Source of the DNA: Epiperipatus broadwayi
Taxonomy: Eukaryota > Onychophora > Udeonychophora > Euonychophora > Peripatidae
Assembly (NCBI GenBank): GCA_028023455.1
Contig: JAQFVV010006231.1
Location: 2,065,478-2,129,477 of the forward strand
Direction: 5' to 3'
Length of the DNA stretch: 64,000 bases
In this document: piece after piece, positions 1 through 12,539 of the stretch
Numbering within the stretch: position 1 is the stretch's first letter
Layout: every line of letters begins with the position of its first letter
Made by a program: the position numbers and the translations under genes
Notes under the pieces: model-generated
The model's database searches: none
The model's input: only the letters and a program-made list of their open reading frames with translations
What the model was told of the DNA's origin: nothing

Positions 1-1052
1 TCATAAATGTTGTTTGTAGAGTTGGTGTTTAGATCTAGTTTCTGTTCTTCCTACTCTTTACTGATGTGAGCCAACTAGCTTGAAACCATGGTTTAAAGGT
101 TGGAGCCAAATGAAAGAGATATTGAATTTTCTCTCTCTCAGCATTTATGTAAACTAAGCTTGTTAGTGAGCTATTGGTAAAGCTCCATCTAGTGATCATA
201 AAATGCAAGCTATGAGCAAGTTACAAAATTTATAACTTGTTTTGTTTATCATAAATGTACCCTTGAAGGTTTTTGCAATGATATAGATGACAGAGACTTA
301 TAGCTATCTAGTTTGTTTGACTGGATTTGAAGATATTTATATATCTGAATAATTTGTGCTTTCAAACTGATAAAAACATGTTTCATAAATGCTGTTTGTA
401 GAGTTTGTGTTTAGATCTAGTTTCTGGTCTTTCTGCCCTTTACTGATGTGAGCCAACTAGCTCAAAACCATGGTTTAAAGATTGGAGACAAAGGAAAGAG
501 ATATTGAATTCTATCTCTTTCAGCATTTATGTAAACTAAGCTTGTTAGTGAGCCATTGGTAAAGCTCCATCTAGTGATCATAAAATGTAAGCTATGAGCA
601 AGTTACAAAATGTATAACTTGTTTTGTTTATCATAAATGTACCCTGGAAGATTTTTGCAAGGATATAGATTGCAGAGGCTTTTACTATATGGTGAAACTG
701 AACTGAATTCAGACCCATATAGCTATCTAGTTTGTTTGACTGCATTTGAAGATATTTACATATCTGAAAAATTTGTGCTTTCAAACTGATAGAAACATGT
801 TTCATAAATGCTGTTTGTAGAGTTGGTATTTAGATCTAGTTTCTGGTCTTCCTACCCTTTACTGATGTGAGACAACTAGCTTGAAACCATGGTTTAAAGG
901 TTGGAGACAAATGAAAGATATCTTGAATTTTATCTCTCTCAGTGTTTATGTAAACTAAGCTTGTTAGTGAACTATTGGTAAAGCTCCATCTAGGGATCAT
1001 AAAATGCAAGCTATGAGCAAGTTATGAAATTTATAACTTGTTTTGTTTATCA
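1..1052. repeat. Tandem array of three ~380-420 bp units
   Basis: Three successive units begin near positions 1, 382 and 802, each opening with TCATAAATG(T/C)TGTTTGTAGAG. All contain the segments GATGTGAG.CAACTAGC, AACCATGGTTTAAAG and AGCTCCATCTAG.GATCAT. The second unit has about 40 extra bases (near 680-720, ending in AGACCCATATAGC) that the first lacks. The third is cut off near 1052 by an ATATATATAT tract. The array may extend left of the window. A diverged single copy lies at about 4900-5110. Parts of the unit (the CCATATAGCTATCTAG block and the GATG...GAAACCATGG block) resemble the R1 repeat and the 61-62 kb inverted repeat, so these may share an ancestor. No protein coding is supported. 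Confidence 0.9.
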
Positions 1053-1228
1053 TATATATATATTATAACCTTTAGTTTTGGTAGAAGCTAAACGTTAAAT
1101 CACAATTTGTGCCAAGATATCTAAAAAAAACACATATAGTTTAATTTTGCTATGAATAAATTGTTGCTAGTAATTTATAATGCTATAAACTTTTGCATAT
1201 AAAAATTACTATAAAATACATTATTGAA

Positions 1229-1270
1229 GCAGTCAGATCTGAGTTCGATCCTAGCTTCATGACATCTAGC
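1229..1270 (+). repeat. Possible tRNA-derived (SINE) fragment, B box only
   Basis: The stretch around 1241-1252 contains GAGTTCGATCC, which fits the RNA polymerase III B-box consensus. No convincing A box or cloverleaf precedes it. It may be a SINE remnant or a chance match. Confidence 0.25.
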
Positions 1271-4200
1271 CATAAGCCCACGTCAAACCCTAGTACTAAC
1301 CTTAAATTTCCAATGCAATGGGGCTTTATACGTTCAATCCACGCTAATTTCCATAAAGAATAACTTATTTCATAAATGTGTATTCAAATAATTAGTTTCA
1401 GATTTAAATTGATCAATTCTATTAATAAATTCATGATAGAATTATTCATGAATTTGTATATTATAACTGCGTGGATTGTGCGTATATATTTGTAAATTTT
1501 AAATATATATAATTGTTCGAAAGTTTCATTGTGTCAGGAATGTTTGATTTTATTTTTAAATAATTTGTTAAAGTTTTATTGATTAAACACTACATTCTTT
1601 TGATAAGCTTTCAGATTTTCCCTTTTCAAAAACATCAGTTAAAGTTTTATTAATTAGAAAAAAGATAAGGATTTCCTAATTAAAATCATTTTCTGATTTT
1701 AAGAATTCATTTTCTAATTAGAAAATGAATTCAAGTTAATGAGTTTGAAAGCTTTATCGAAGGAATGTATCTAAAAACAACCAGTAAATCTAAAAACATT
1801 GATAACGAAAGAAGTGCTAGCCTGAAGGCATCAGAGGACAGATAAAACCTCTGAAAAGTTTGGAGAAAAAAAAACCATCTTTGTTGTAGAGAAGTACAAT
1901 CAACTCTGTGCATTTTTAAATTATAAAATTAAATAGTGTTTCGATCATGGTGAAGGACTAAAATGTCAGGAATCTGGCTATGGTTCCTGAAGTCCCCTAA
2001 CAATCTTCAATGAGGCTGCTGAATCTTTTCTGGACCAATCATGCTGCTAAAATTGTGAAAATTCATTAAAATGCTGTTCAAGTAATCGACCAAATGTGTG
2101 CCTACATTTTTTTACCAACTCGGACGTGTAACCTAAGAACCAGCCCCGGAAGAAATGGGTAATATGTTTTCATAATGAACCTTAAACTTTCTGGCCAGTT
2201 TCGAACTTTACTTTACACTCCCTTTTAGAGCTCTTTTATTCTTTAATGTAACAATCTTTATAAAACCTTTTATTCATGCTACTGTAAATTTATATTGTAG
2301 TTCTCTCAACCTTTAGTCTTTAAACTTTCTCTTTTCTTACTTGGCGGTTCATTTACTATATTATATATATATTTATCGTGTGATTTATTAATGTCATTTA
2401 TTTTTAATTATATGCCAATAAACTTTTGACTCGATGATCTCCTTTGTTTTCATTGCCTTGTGCAAATAATAATATATTAATTTTAATAGTAATTCTTGCC
2501 CCATTAGAACTAGATTTACTGTTCTATCAATTATCAAGTCGAAAGAGATTATTAAATGTGTGTGTTATTTTTATAATTGGCTAATAATAAATTATTAGCT
2601 CCATTTTCAATCTATGCCCCAGCTATTTTTTGTATTCACCAATATGTATTTATTCATATATAATCTTAAAATGTTTTTATTGCAAAAGAGCCAATAAAGG
2701 ATCAAATACATTCTAATTCAACTTTGTTATTTAAGATTCAGGAAGGGCACGATGATTGGGGCATAATTAATATGATTTACAAAGACTTTAAAATAGTTTT
2801 CGTTAAAAGCTAGTTTGACTTTAATTAATTAATCAAGTCATCATGTAGAGCATTCTATATGGGTTTTAGTATTCAAACGATGACTATCAAGTCATCATCT
2901 TCAAACGTTGCTGACGTAGGGCAATCTTCCACTCCATTAGGCTGGTCGGTGATCATATTTCTGTTATTTTAAATTATTGAGGAAGAAAGCACTTCCTTTC
3001 CTGTTCATATTAGTCAAAGGGCATAAGACTTGTCAGACGCAAGCTGCCATAGGACCTCGATTATCGACTAGCTATTATCTTTCAATTTCATTTTATAGCT
3101 CATAATTTGTCAGCACCATTACCTCTCTGTTCCAGTAAAGCCCGCTCTGATGCTCGTAATTCGTGATGAAGTGATTTCAATTAAAGTCGAACAAATTATC
3201 AGTTATATTTAATTAAATAAGTTTTCCAATAATGATTAAAGTTATGCCCTAAAATACGTATCTTGCTCTTCATGAATGGATTTGCGAATGTGAAAATAAA
3301 TATCACATTCTTTCGTATAAAATTAGAGTAATAATTCCCTTTACTAATGAATACCTTTATCTGCCTTTTATTTCTTGTTGGGAGCATAGACATAGACTTT
3401 CAAATATTGCGTAATATTCATTGGCATATAATAAGATACCGCCACTCATATTATAATTATAAACTTTGTTTAAGGACTAGAATTAATTAATTTAATCTTT
3501 ATTTAAAATTCAAACAAAACAAATTATTATTATTAAATATTTTCTAAACACACTTGGTTTCTTAGTTCTTAATTCTTTTATGATTATTTTAATGTTAATA
3601 CTCGCTGTCTGTGTTGGCAACCCGAACGTATACATATGATTCGATTTAAAATTATTTTAGTCAGTTTATTATCAGATATTAATGTCAGTTCAGGGGTCTC
3701 TGATCCTCACCAACCATTGAGCTAGTTTCTTGGCACATAGCACTGTGCCATCGATTTAGATTTCTACTAATCTGAGCTGTTGAGTTGGGTTTGAATTCAG
3801 TTTGGTTCAGCTGAGTTTGGATTTGACTTGCAGTTTAGGTGGTGGGTTTTTCGACTGGTACATTATACAGCTGTAAAATAATTTTTACACAGCTTAAATT
3901 GTAATAGTTTTAAGTTTAAATAAGTGATTAACATGCTGAAGTCTTTAAATTTTTAAATAGTTGGTAATTTAGATGATAAATAATTAATTTTAAGTTAATA
4001 ATGCTAATTTAGTCATAATTAAATCACTAAATTATTTTTAAAAAATTGTATTCCTTTTAAGGTTAAGAAGTCATGTTGAAACCCTATATTTTGGTTTGCT
4101 AGTATTTAAATTAAACCTATAATATTTTATTTTAATTTTAACATAATATTCTAGTTAAATATTTTAGACTTATTACTCTAAAAAGTGTTTAGTAAAGCTA

Positions 4201-4899
4201 ATAATTAAAGGTATAATTTTAAAGTAATGAATAAATGATAAATGAATGAAGAAATAGTGTATTTATTTTAACATTATTTATTTTTAAAATATTTTAAAAG
4301 ACAATTTAAAATTTATATTCTTAGGCTTATGTAGGTTTAATAATAGATAAATGTATTAAATATTGTTTGTCATATTTGTTTTAGAAAAGATGCAATGTAA
4401 ATTTTAATTTTGTGATTTTTTTATTTTATCCTGGTGTTTGTAATTTTTAATTAATTATTTTTATTAAAAACTAGAAAATGTTTTTTTAATTCACTTAGTT
4501 GTCTAAACAAAATTTTAAAAAGTGATTTATTTAAAATTTGAATATTCATTAGGTAAATTTTTAATTAACAACCTTCTCTGGTTACAATAGATCAGGAGTC
4601 AAACTAATAAAGGAAGAGGTTGTAGGTTAAAAGATTAATAAGAAGTCTTGTAAAACGATCACATGACTAGTCATATAAATATAAATAGGTGAGATTGTCA
4701 TCTTCTCAAGATCATCAATCAATTTTAATTTTATTTTTGTTTATAGCAGTTGAATTTTAAAAATTCTAGTTAAATTTTAAAATATAATTTTCTTTAAATT
4801 TTATTATTTTTAAGCTAAGTATGTCAGATTGAACTAAAGCTATCTATGCACACTTCCTAACTGAAACACCAAAGTGAAGTCTTTATATCTGCCAGCTCT
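1271..4899. other. No gene seen; AT-rich DNA with one short hairpin
   Basis: No supported gene. Around 1930-2160 and 2700-3190 the base composition is more mixed than the surroundings, as can happen in conserved non-coding DNA, but nothing specific can be named. A compact hairpin lies at 3731-3750 (TGGCACA, six-base loop, TGTGCCA). Just right of it, 3775-3850 is rich in degenerate GTTTGG/GTTCAG repeats. Confidence 0.5.
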
Positions 4900-5110
4900 A
4901 GTGATATTATTTCATTATTACAATGTCTGAACCTACCCTAGCACCTCTCTGAGGAGTACCAGAACATGAAACCATGGTCAGAGCTTTGGGGGGGAGGGTC
5001 CTGACAGGGATATTTTAAATGCTTTCTCTAGCTTAGCATTTATCACAAAGCTTGTTGAGGAATTGGCAATTCTCATTGTTTATAACTTACAAGCTTAAGA
5101 GTATAATAGG
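4900..5110 (+). repeat. Diverged copy of the 1-1052 repeat
   Basis: This stretch keeps the order of landmarks of the left-edge array: a CTGAGGAGTACCAGAACATG block, AAACCATGG, GGGATATT, TTAGCATTTAT, AAGCTTGTT and a GGCAATTC-type block. It contains a run of seven G then AGGG near 4988. It is a single copy and clearly older than the tandem units. Confidence 0.6.
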
Positions 5111-8100
5111 GTCATATGATCTATGACTCTTACTTTGACTTTTTTTAAAATATTATCTTTTAAATTTTTTGCATTGGAAAATTTCAAAAGTTGTTATTAC
5201 CATTATAATGACTCAAGAACTATTGTCACATTCAAAACCAATTTGAGCTTCTCTATTATAATTAAAGTTGTCACAGAATATTTAAATTTCTTATTGGCAA
5301 GAATGTCACAGAAAGTATTGAGAATTTCTTGACATTTAAAAAAAAATATTCATTTATGTCAAATATTGTCTAGAATTTATTTACTTAAAGTAAAAAAAAA
5401 TTATTCATTAGATAAAGTCTACATTTTTGATATGATGAATGTATTTTTTCAGACATTTAAATTAATCTATTAAGTCTATAAAAGAAATAATTAAATTAAT
5501 AATAATTTTATACTTCAATAAAAAAAATCTATTTATGCTTACTCAAATGAAAGACATTATATTATTAACTTATGACAGCATAAATAAAAAAATTGATTTA
5601 TTACGACTGTTTTATGTTTGTTTTCCTTTGGAAGAAAAAAAATCATTTTCTTCAGGCAGGGTAATAAAAACAATGACTGGCGAGAAACTATTTAATAAGT
5701 ATTATGTGAAGAATTTAAAAGTTATTCACTTTATAAAATCAGAAAATAAATATACTTGCAAAATTGCCATGATATTTAAGCGAATTTAAAAAAGTTTTTT
5801 ACATTTGAACTATTTTATAATGTCTGCAAAATATTTTAAAACCTGTAGGTTATTTATTCCCTCTGAGCATTGCTATGGAGACTGTTGGGTCATTAATATG
5901 ATATTTGAATTAAATTCTTTTTCTTCTGTAAACATTTGATAATATTGGATAAATATTATTTGCCAGAAATACTTTATTATTAAATATTCCCATTACTATT
6001 AGAAATTTTGAATAACATGTATAATTGATTAAGCTGGAAATCTGAATTCAAATACTAGTTAACTATTTATTTGGTACTTAATCAACATATATTATGATTT
6101 AAATTTATGAATACTTGTTTGAATAGTCATAAATTTATTTTATACTTGCTAGCAGAATTATCTGAAATCTTACTAAGAATATCTAAATGAATCATGTTCT
6201 ATATTTCATACTTGTTATAGATTTTAATATCACAGTTATATTACATGATGGATACATTTGCTGTCCACAAGATGTTACCAACATTTCTCTTCATGTTCCA
6301 ATTTAATATAAAATGATTCAAGAAGAAATGATAAGAATTGGACTTTAATTTATTTATTGGATGGTAAAAAAAGTTGCATTTATTTGTATTTATGATTTTT
6401 GCATACCATGTTTTTTTTATTTTATATGCATATTATTTTATATTGTGTTATACTATGTTTTGAAATATTATAAATTAAAAGTTCTCACAGTAATATTTTA
6501 TCATATCTGCATATTTTAAAATAATGTAATTCCCTTTTTCCATATGAATTATTTATAAATACATATTATTATGCTATAAGCTGGATAAGTAGATGTATGT
6601 TTCTATTATTTATTTTATGATTATTTATTGCCTACTGTTAGTAGAGCCATATTTGACATTAGCTAATGTTATTTATTATATTTCACATTTTAACTGTAAT
6701 ATATTTGCTAGAGATAATAGATTTATTCTAACTCAATTTTAGGAATGCTTATAAATGCCAATAAATTTAAAAATGGTAGTATCAATTTCTATAATGATTT
6801 TGCCAGCTTATTTTTCAAAAGAGATGGTAGCATTGTCTCTTTTTTATTATTTTTTGTCTTGTTAACATTTGTATGTTCATAGCATATATTTTTGGAGATC
6901 ATTCCTTAGGGTATCTCTTATTTTAAGGCAATTCCTATTTAATGTTTTGTTCCTGGTGCACATTCTCATTATTTTTCCTGACTAGTGACAAAGTCCTAGA
7001 TTCTTTATTAGCCATGAAAAATATGTGAATTTTTATAAGCTATGCCATTATACTTTCACTTTGCCTTATTTATTTGAAGATGGATTTTGTTTGTAGTTTG
7101 TAGTGTAATATTTTACCATGATCTTATCTGGCACTTTTAGTGGTTTTATCAAGGTATTGAGGAGTTCTATCTCACCTCTATTGCATTCTTGGTTGGCTTA
7201 AATGTGAATAATTCATTATAAGTATGTAAGTTGTACATTTGAGCTTTGCTAATAATGAGGGCTGAATACAATAAATAATTAATTTTTAATTTTAAAAGTG
7301 TATTATATGCTTAAATAGACAATATACAACTGTCTTATCATTCCTTCATCACTGGATTGGTTAGCTATATTATTATTATTGAGAATGTTAAATATTCATA
7401 AAAGGGACACTACTTATGAAGGTTATTATCATTGTAGGAATGCAAATGCAGTGATAAGTGAAAACTTTTAGATAATTAAACAATAGAAATTTCATTTTAA
7501 TCAGCTAGATTATTTTTGCTTAATCTGATTGAATTTATTATTTATTTATTTTATAAACATGATGTAAATTTTTGATCCTTATGTTATAAAATTTTTGAAG
7601 AAGTAAAGTTGTGAAAGCATTTGGCTATGTGGACTCAAATATGGAGTATTTGTAATTTTGTATTTGTTTCATTGTAGAATTTTCACATCCAATCTTCTTA
7701 TCAATCAGAAATTATTTCACATATTGATTAGAAGTCTAAATACTTATAAAATATTATAAATTATTTTAAGTATATTTTCTAAAAGAGTACATTAATATAG
7801 AAGCTAATAAGAGTCATTTTATTGAATTATTTAAGCATTTGTAGAACATCTAAGAAAGATGTATTTACTTAATAAAGAATTAATTTGATTTATTACTTTG
7901 GATCAATTTAACTAATTCAATTTGCTTATTTCAAATCACTATGCATATTTATTTTAAAATAGTTTTTATATTTGAAGATCATATTTATTATTTTATGATA
8001 AAATTAATTTTACAAAAACCTAGTTCATATTTATAAAGTGTTTAAGTAGATTTATTCTAGAGTATTTAGAATGGCTATTAAATACATTATCCATTTTTAA

Positions 8101-8690
8101 TATCTGAGTGTAATCCTAGATTATTCATTATCTTATTCTAAAATTAAAAGATCATGTTTTGTTTTATTTACATTAGTAATAGTAGTATTATTATCATAAT
8201 TATGATAAGACATCACCTTAGTGGAATTGGGATTTCATTCAATGTAGAATAAATCAGAAGAGTCTAAAAGAATTTATTTTATAATTTAAATGAGATTACC
8301 TTATCCTGTAATACTCTGATTTAATTTAATGGCCCATATTATTTAAAGTTATTTTGATAATGAAGATAAGTACATTCAACATGGATCTTAAGTGGCATAG
8401 ATTTCAAAAGTACATTTATAAATTTTATAATAATTAAATCATCTTTTTATCTGATCACAGCAATCAGATACTTAGAATATACAGAAAAAATGGATTAAAT
8501 GATAGTTGTAGTAGATATTTGTGGAAGAAAAAAATCTAAATGTAACTTCAATGGCATATGCACACAATATTAAGAGTCTTTATGTGTTTTAGAGTGAGTT
8601 GAGATTTCTTCTCCTCTTAATTTATTAATAATGTTGCCTTGTATTTGCATAATATTTTATTATAAAAGCTTCCCTGTATATCTTCTTTTT
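5111..8690. other. No gene seen; AT-rich DNA
   Basis: Long AT-rich stretch. An open frame at 5535-5789 (84 codons) has no recognisable domain, splice sites or composition shift, so it is treated as chance. No RNA gene or clear repeat was found. Confidence 0.5.
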
Positions 8691-8930
8691 AATATAATAC
8701 ACCATATATAGCTTAAATGACACTTTACAATGCAGTTTAACATATGATCTATTTTATTTCCTTACAGTTTTTACTATCCAGCAGTCATCATCAGAGCTTT
8801 AAATCTCAGTACTCTGAGGTTTAAAGCTCTGATGATGACTGCTGAACAGTTGAAACTGTAAGAAAATAAAATAGTTATGTTAAACTGCATTGTAAATTGT
8901 CATATAAGGTGTATATGGTGTATTATATTA
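8691..8930. repeat. Long inverted repeat (hairpin), ~115-bp arms
   Basis: The left arm (from AATATAATACACCATATA at 8691) and the right arm (ending in TATGGTGTATTATATTA at 8930) are imperfect reverse complements. They meet at CTCAG-TACT-CTGAG (8805-8818), so there is almost no loop. The most conserved part is the inner ~45 bp of each arm around CAGCAGTCATCATCAGAGC. Small indels distinguish the arms. This fits a foldback element or two copies of one repeat fused head to head. A transcript would form a long double-stranded hairpin. Confidence 0.9.
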
Positions 8931-9421
8931 TATATAATTCAGCAATGCAAATAAGAAGTGGAAGGAAATTTTAATAACTTCTTATTGTAGCATATGACAT
9001 TTATATTAAACCCACTGAGCTTAAATATATTTTTTAAGATATTTTAGTCTATATGTCTGCACATTTTAGGTTACAGTTTGGCTTGCTCAACATGTTGTGA
9101 GAATTCTTATGACCTTTTTATCAACTCTCATCTCTCTTTCTAGATTATAATAAATATGTAAGCCATACTTTACTTTTCTGAATAGTAATTTTAGAATTAG
9201 TTTTAATAAAAAAATACAAAGCCAACAATATATTTAATATTAAAATGGTTTTTGGATTCATATAATACAAATAATTGTTAGAATTTGCATATGCACAAGG
9301 TAGCACTTTGACAATGACTTTAAATATTCCAAACGTTCATGAATTTATGAACCACAAAAAAATAAAGAGTAGTTTACACACACATACCATTAGTGATCTT
9401 TTTTACTTTGGTCCATATTAG

Positions 9422-9715
9422 TTGCTTAATTATATTGCACATCAAGGTCATCCAACAGGATTTCATGATTCCATCTTTTTATTTCATTTGAAAATTAGAT
9501 GGCTTGCTGTTCTCGTGCTATTTTACATGATAACTTATGTCTCGTTTGCATTACTTCTGAGAAGATTAATTTTTTATGTTAAACAGTATGTAGGCGTTTA
9601 TAAATGTATAATATGTGTATTTATACATAACCCTTTAATATTATTATTTTTTAATCTTTTCTGCTATTTTACTTCTTTATTGTTACCTAGGGCTTTAAAA
9701 GTTATAAATAAATAA
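9422..9715 (+). CDS. Unidentified hydrophobic ORF, doubtful
   Basis: A 97-codon frame opens right after a possible splice acceptor (CCATATTAG). It encodes a strongly hydrophobic product with two or three possible membrane segments (e.g. WLAVLVLFYMITYV and PLILLFFNLFCYF). T-rich DNA readily gives hydrophobic chance ORFs, and there is no homology I recognise. It could be a membrane exon or noise; noise is more likely. Confidence 0.15.
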   Translation: MLNYIAHQGHPTGFHDSIFLFHLKIRWLAVLVLFYMITYVSFALLLRRLIFYVKQYVGVYKCIICVFIHNPLILLFFNLFCYFTSLLLPRALKVINK

Positions 9716-9978
9716 GAGAAAATGATGTTCAGCAATAAATTTGAATAACTTTAATACGCTCTTGAAATTTCTAATTACGTTTTCGTGTCAGATTTAATTA
9801 GGTTTTTGAAAAAAAGATCATTCAAATAAAAAATATTTTTAATAACTTTTTTAGAAGCTCAAAAAATGTGTTCAAGAGCAATAAACAAAAATATATATTT
9901 TAACATAATATATACTTTATAAATTAAAATACGTAAGATTAATAATTATTTATTTATTTTTAATTTAATTCGTTATTT

Positions 9979-10803
9979 AACTTTTAATTCTTAAAAACCT
10001 GACATTTAATAAACATATATTTAAGTTAATATAATTTCTAATCTAATAATAGTTAAATATATGTATGTCGAATATTATATATAAGGATAGTGATAAAATA
10101 ACCATAAGTAACTGTCTGCAGTATGATGACTACTTCAACAACTCTCCAAAAAGATATGTAAAAAACAAATCATATTAATCAATTTAAAGATAGAGTTATT
10201 TACCTGGTGAATAACTCAAATGAATATTTCAGGTTACAAGCAGGCTAATGATTTTTTTTCCAGATAGAATGCCTATTAGCAATCCAGTTTGTCATCCAAT
10301 AATAGTCAATAATGAGTATCTAAGTATAGTTAATTAAAAAATATAGGTCCTAGATTAATGTGGATTGGCTAGATGAATGTCAATGCATCAATTATAATAA
10401 TATACTTTTAAGTTTTAATCCTTAAAAACTGACATTCAGTAAGTATGTATTTAAGTTAATATAATTTCTAATTTAATAATAGATAAGTATTTGTTTGTCT
10501 AATATTATATACACAGATAGTGATTAAAAAGACCATAAATAATTTAATGAAGCATGATGACATTTTCAACAACTCTTGAAAATAATATTGGAAAGACAAA
10601 CCATAATAGTCAACTACTCAATTAAATTTTTTCAAGTCACAAGCAGACTTAGGATTTTCTTCCAGGTAAAAGACCTATAAGCAACCTAGTTTGCCATCCA
10701 ATAATAATCAATAATGAATATCAAACTATATTTAAATAAAAAGAAAAGGTCCTAGATTAATGAAAATTAATAGATGAATGTCAATGCATTAATTATAAAA
10801 ATA
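9979..10803 (+). repeat. Tandem duplication, two ~400-430 bp units
   Basis: Unit 1 (about 9979-10408) and unit 2 (about 10409-10803) share a long series of landmarks in the same order: TTTAAGTTAATATAATTTCTAAT, AATATTATATA, CAACAACTCT, GTCACAAGCAG (GTTACAAGCAG in unit 1), CATCCAATAATA.TCAATAATGA, GGTCCTAGATTAATG and ATGAATGTCAATGCAT. Many substitutions separate them, so the duplication is old. The unit is not recognised. Confidence 0.85.
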
Positions 10804-10844
10804 TTATTGTAATATGATACATTACAAGTAAGTGTGATATCCTA

Positions 10845-11200
10845 TTCTTAAACCACTAAACATCACATGATCACCATGAGTTCATACCCATATGACTATA
10901 TAAGCTATTGAGCTTAGATTGAAAATATTATTGTGTTTTCAATTTCATTCTCATAGTTTTGTAGTGAAGTAAAGATAAAAGATGGCTGCTGGAGGGTTGC
11001 ATTAGATCCTAAGATCTAGGTGCAGTGCTCTCAGATTCAAGCTCCTCACTGTTGAAGGCCACAAGCCAGAAACTAGTCTGGGCATATTGGATGAGTAGGC
11101 ACTAGATAGGGATTTTATGCACAAGCCTTCTGGCATCTATTGATTACTCTGGTTAGCACAAGGTAGCACTACTATATGGAGAGTTTTTGCCTGTTTATAT
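10845..11200 (+). repeat. Dispersed repeat R1, copy 1
   Basis: SINE-like repeat also present at 58.0-58.3 and 58.4-58.7 kb, and in palindromic form at 24.4 and 56.0 kb. Order of blocks: CCCATATGACTATATAAGC; TTGTGTTTTCAATT; GCTGGAGGGTTGCATTAGAT; TCCTCACTGTTGAAGG; AAGCCAGAAACTAGTCTGGG; ATTGGATGAGTAGGCAC; ATTTTATGCACAAGCCTTCT; GGCATCTATTGATTACTCTGG; and a GGAGAGTTTTTGCCTGTTT end. Just before it (10845-10876) lies the reverse complement of the tail (GGTGATCATGTGATGTTTAG) that follows other R1 copies, so its left end is itself rearranged. Confidence 0.8.
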
Positions 11201-11937
11201 CCTATTCTTATAAGTATTAACCTCATGACTATTTCTGATCAACTGTAGTTGATAATCATTTTTAAATACTATTCATTTTTTATTTACTATTCAACTACTA
11301 ATACCCAGACATACCTCTTGAAAAAATAATTAAATTGCTAGCTAAGCTAGTTGAACTCCTAAACTTTTTTGAAAATATTCAACTATTACAAAGTACTTAG
11401 CTAATTTTAAAATAGAATTATACAAATGATATGAAAAATTATACATGAAAAACATATTACTGTATGAATACATTATAGAACATTAGTAAAAATTGTAATA
11501 TTAATAAATTTCATGTCTTCATTTTTTTTAATACAATCTGCAGAAGACACAGATTAGTCATTTTTATGTTGTTCATTTCATACATAAGAATTTTATATGA
11601 TAAGTTATTATCATATCTACATTTAAGAAAGTAGATCAATATATCAATTATTAGCAAAGCAAGATTCAGAAAATTATAAAAAAACTTCATAGTTTTGTTG
11701 TTATATGTAGAATAAGATGTTATAGTTGTGTAGAATATCTATAAAATCTTATATTGTTTCATTTCTATAAAGTCTTTATTACTGCAAGTCATTTAAAATA
11801 TTTTCTCAGTAGGAATTTTTATAGTGACACTAAACAACAAAATAAATCTCTTCCTTATAAAAGGTTTACTTAAATATGAATGTATTAAAAAAATAAAAAT
11901 GTTACTCAAGAGTTTATAAGAAGTTTGTGTGTCAGAA

Positions 11938-12010
11938 CTGTGAATGCCAGAATCGAACCTGGGACCTCCCAATCCTAAGGCAGGCATGTTGCCAACTGCA
12001 CCAAACTACA
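11938..12010 (-). tRNA. tRNA-Pro(AGG)-like pseudogene or SINE head
   Basis: Read on the minus strand, this 73-nt stretch has an A box (TGGTGCAGTTGG), a loop TTAGGAT with anticodon AGG, the proline-like GAGGTCCCAGG stretch, and a B box GGTTCGATTC. The acceptor pairs TGTAGTT with ATTCACA, with two mismatches, and the anticodon and T stems are also damaged. A working tRNA is therefore unlikely. It is either a decayed tRNA-Pro gene or the promoter part of a tRNA-derived SINE. No second copy was noticed in the window. Confidence 0.55.
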
Positions 12011-12539
12011 CAGACTATATGAATTTATAGATAGGGCAATAATGCAATTAAAACTTTTAATTATTTAAAAATAATTGTAACAATTATGCAATAAATATAG
12101 ATCACACTGTTGTAAAAATTGTATTAGTTGTGGTAGGATACAATTAAATCAAAGACTAACTTATAATCAAATGATTAAAAAATATAAATAAAAAAAGATT
12201 ATTGAGAGCAAATATAAATTATGATAAGGGAATAGATAACTGTAGCAAAATAATCCAATGTCCCTTAGACTATTATACTCAATTGAAATTTTTTAAATAC
12301 CTAAATCAATTTATATACAAATGAAATGGCCACCTAGCGACAGTTTGCTGCACCAAACCTAAAGAAACATCCGAGTTTCCGTAAAAACCAAATGAAAAAT
12401 TCCAGTAAATGACTACGAGCCGGAGAAAAGGTGTGGATAAGAGATAACTGATAACCTATGGAAACTGCCAACTAATCACTGAACTGATAATTTCAATAAA
12501 TAAAAAAAACATGAAAACAAAAATAAATCTCAATATAGA

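Noticed and set aside
1-1052. CRISPR-like array
   Set aside because: Units are ~400 bp and nearly identical throughout, without short repeats and unique spacers, and the context is eukaryotic.
5535-5789. 84-codon ORF with Lys-rich product
   Set aside because: No domain, no splice signals, same composition as flanks; expected by chance at this scale.
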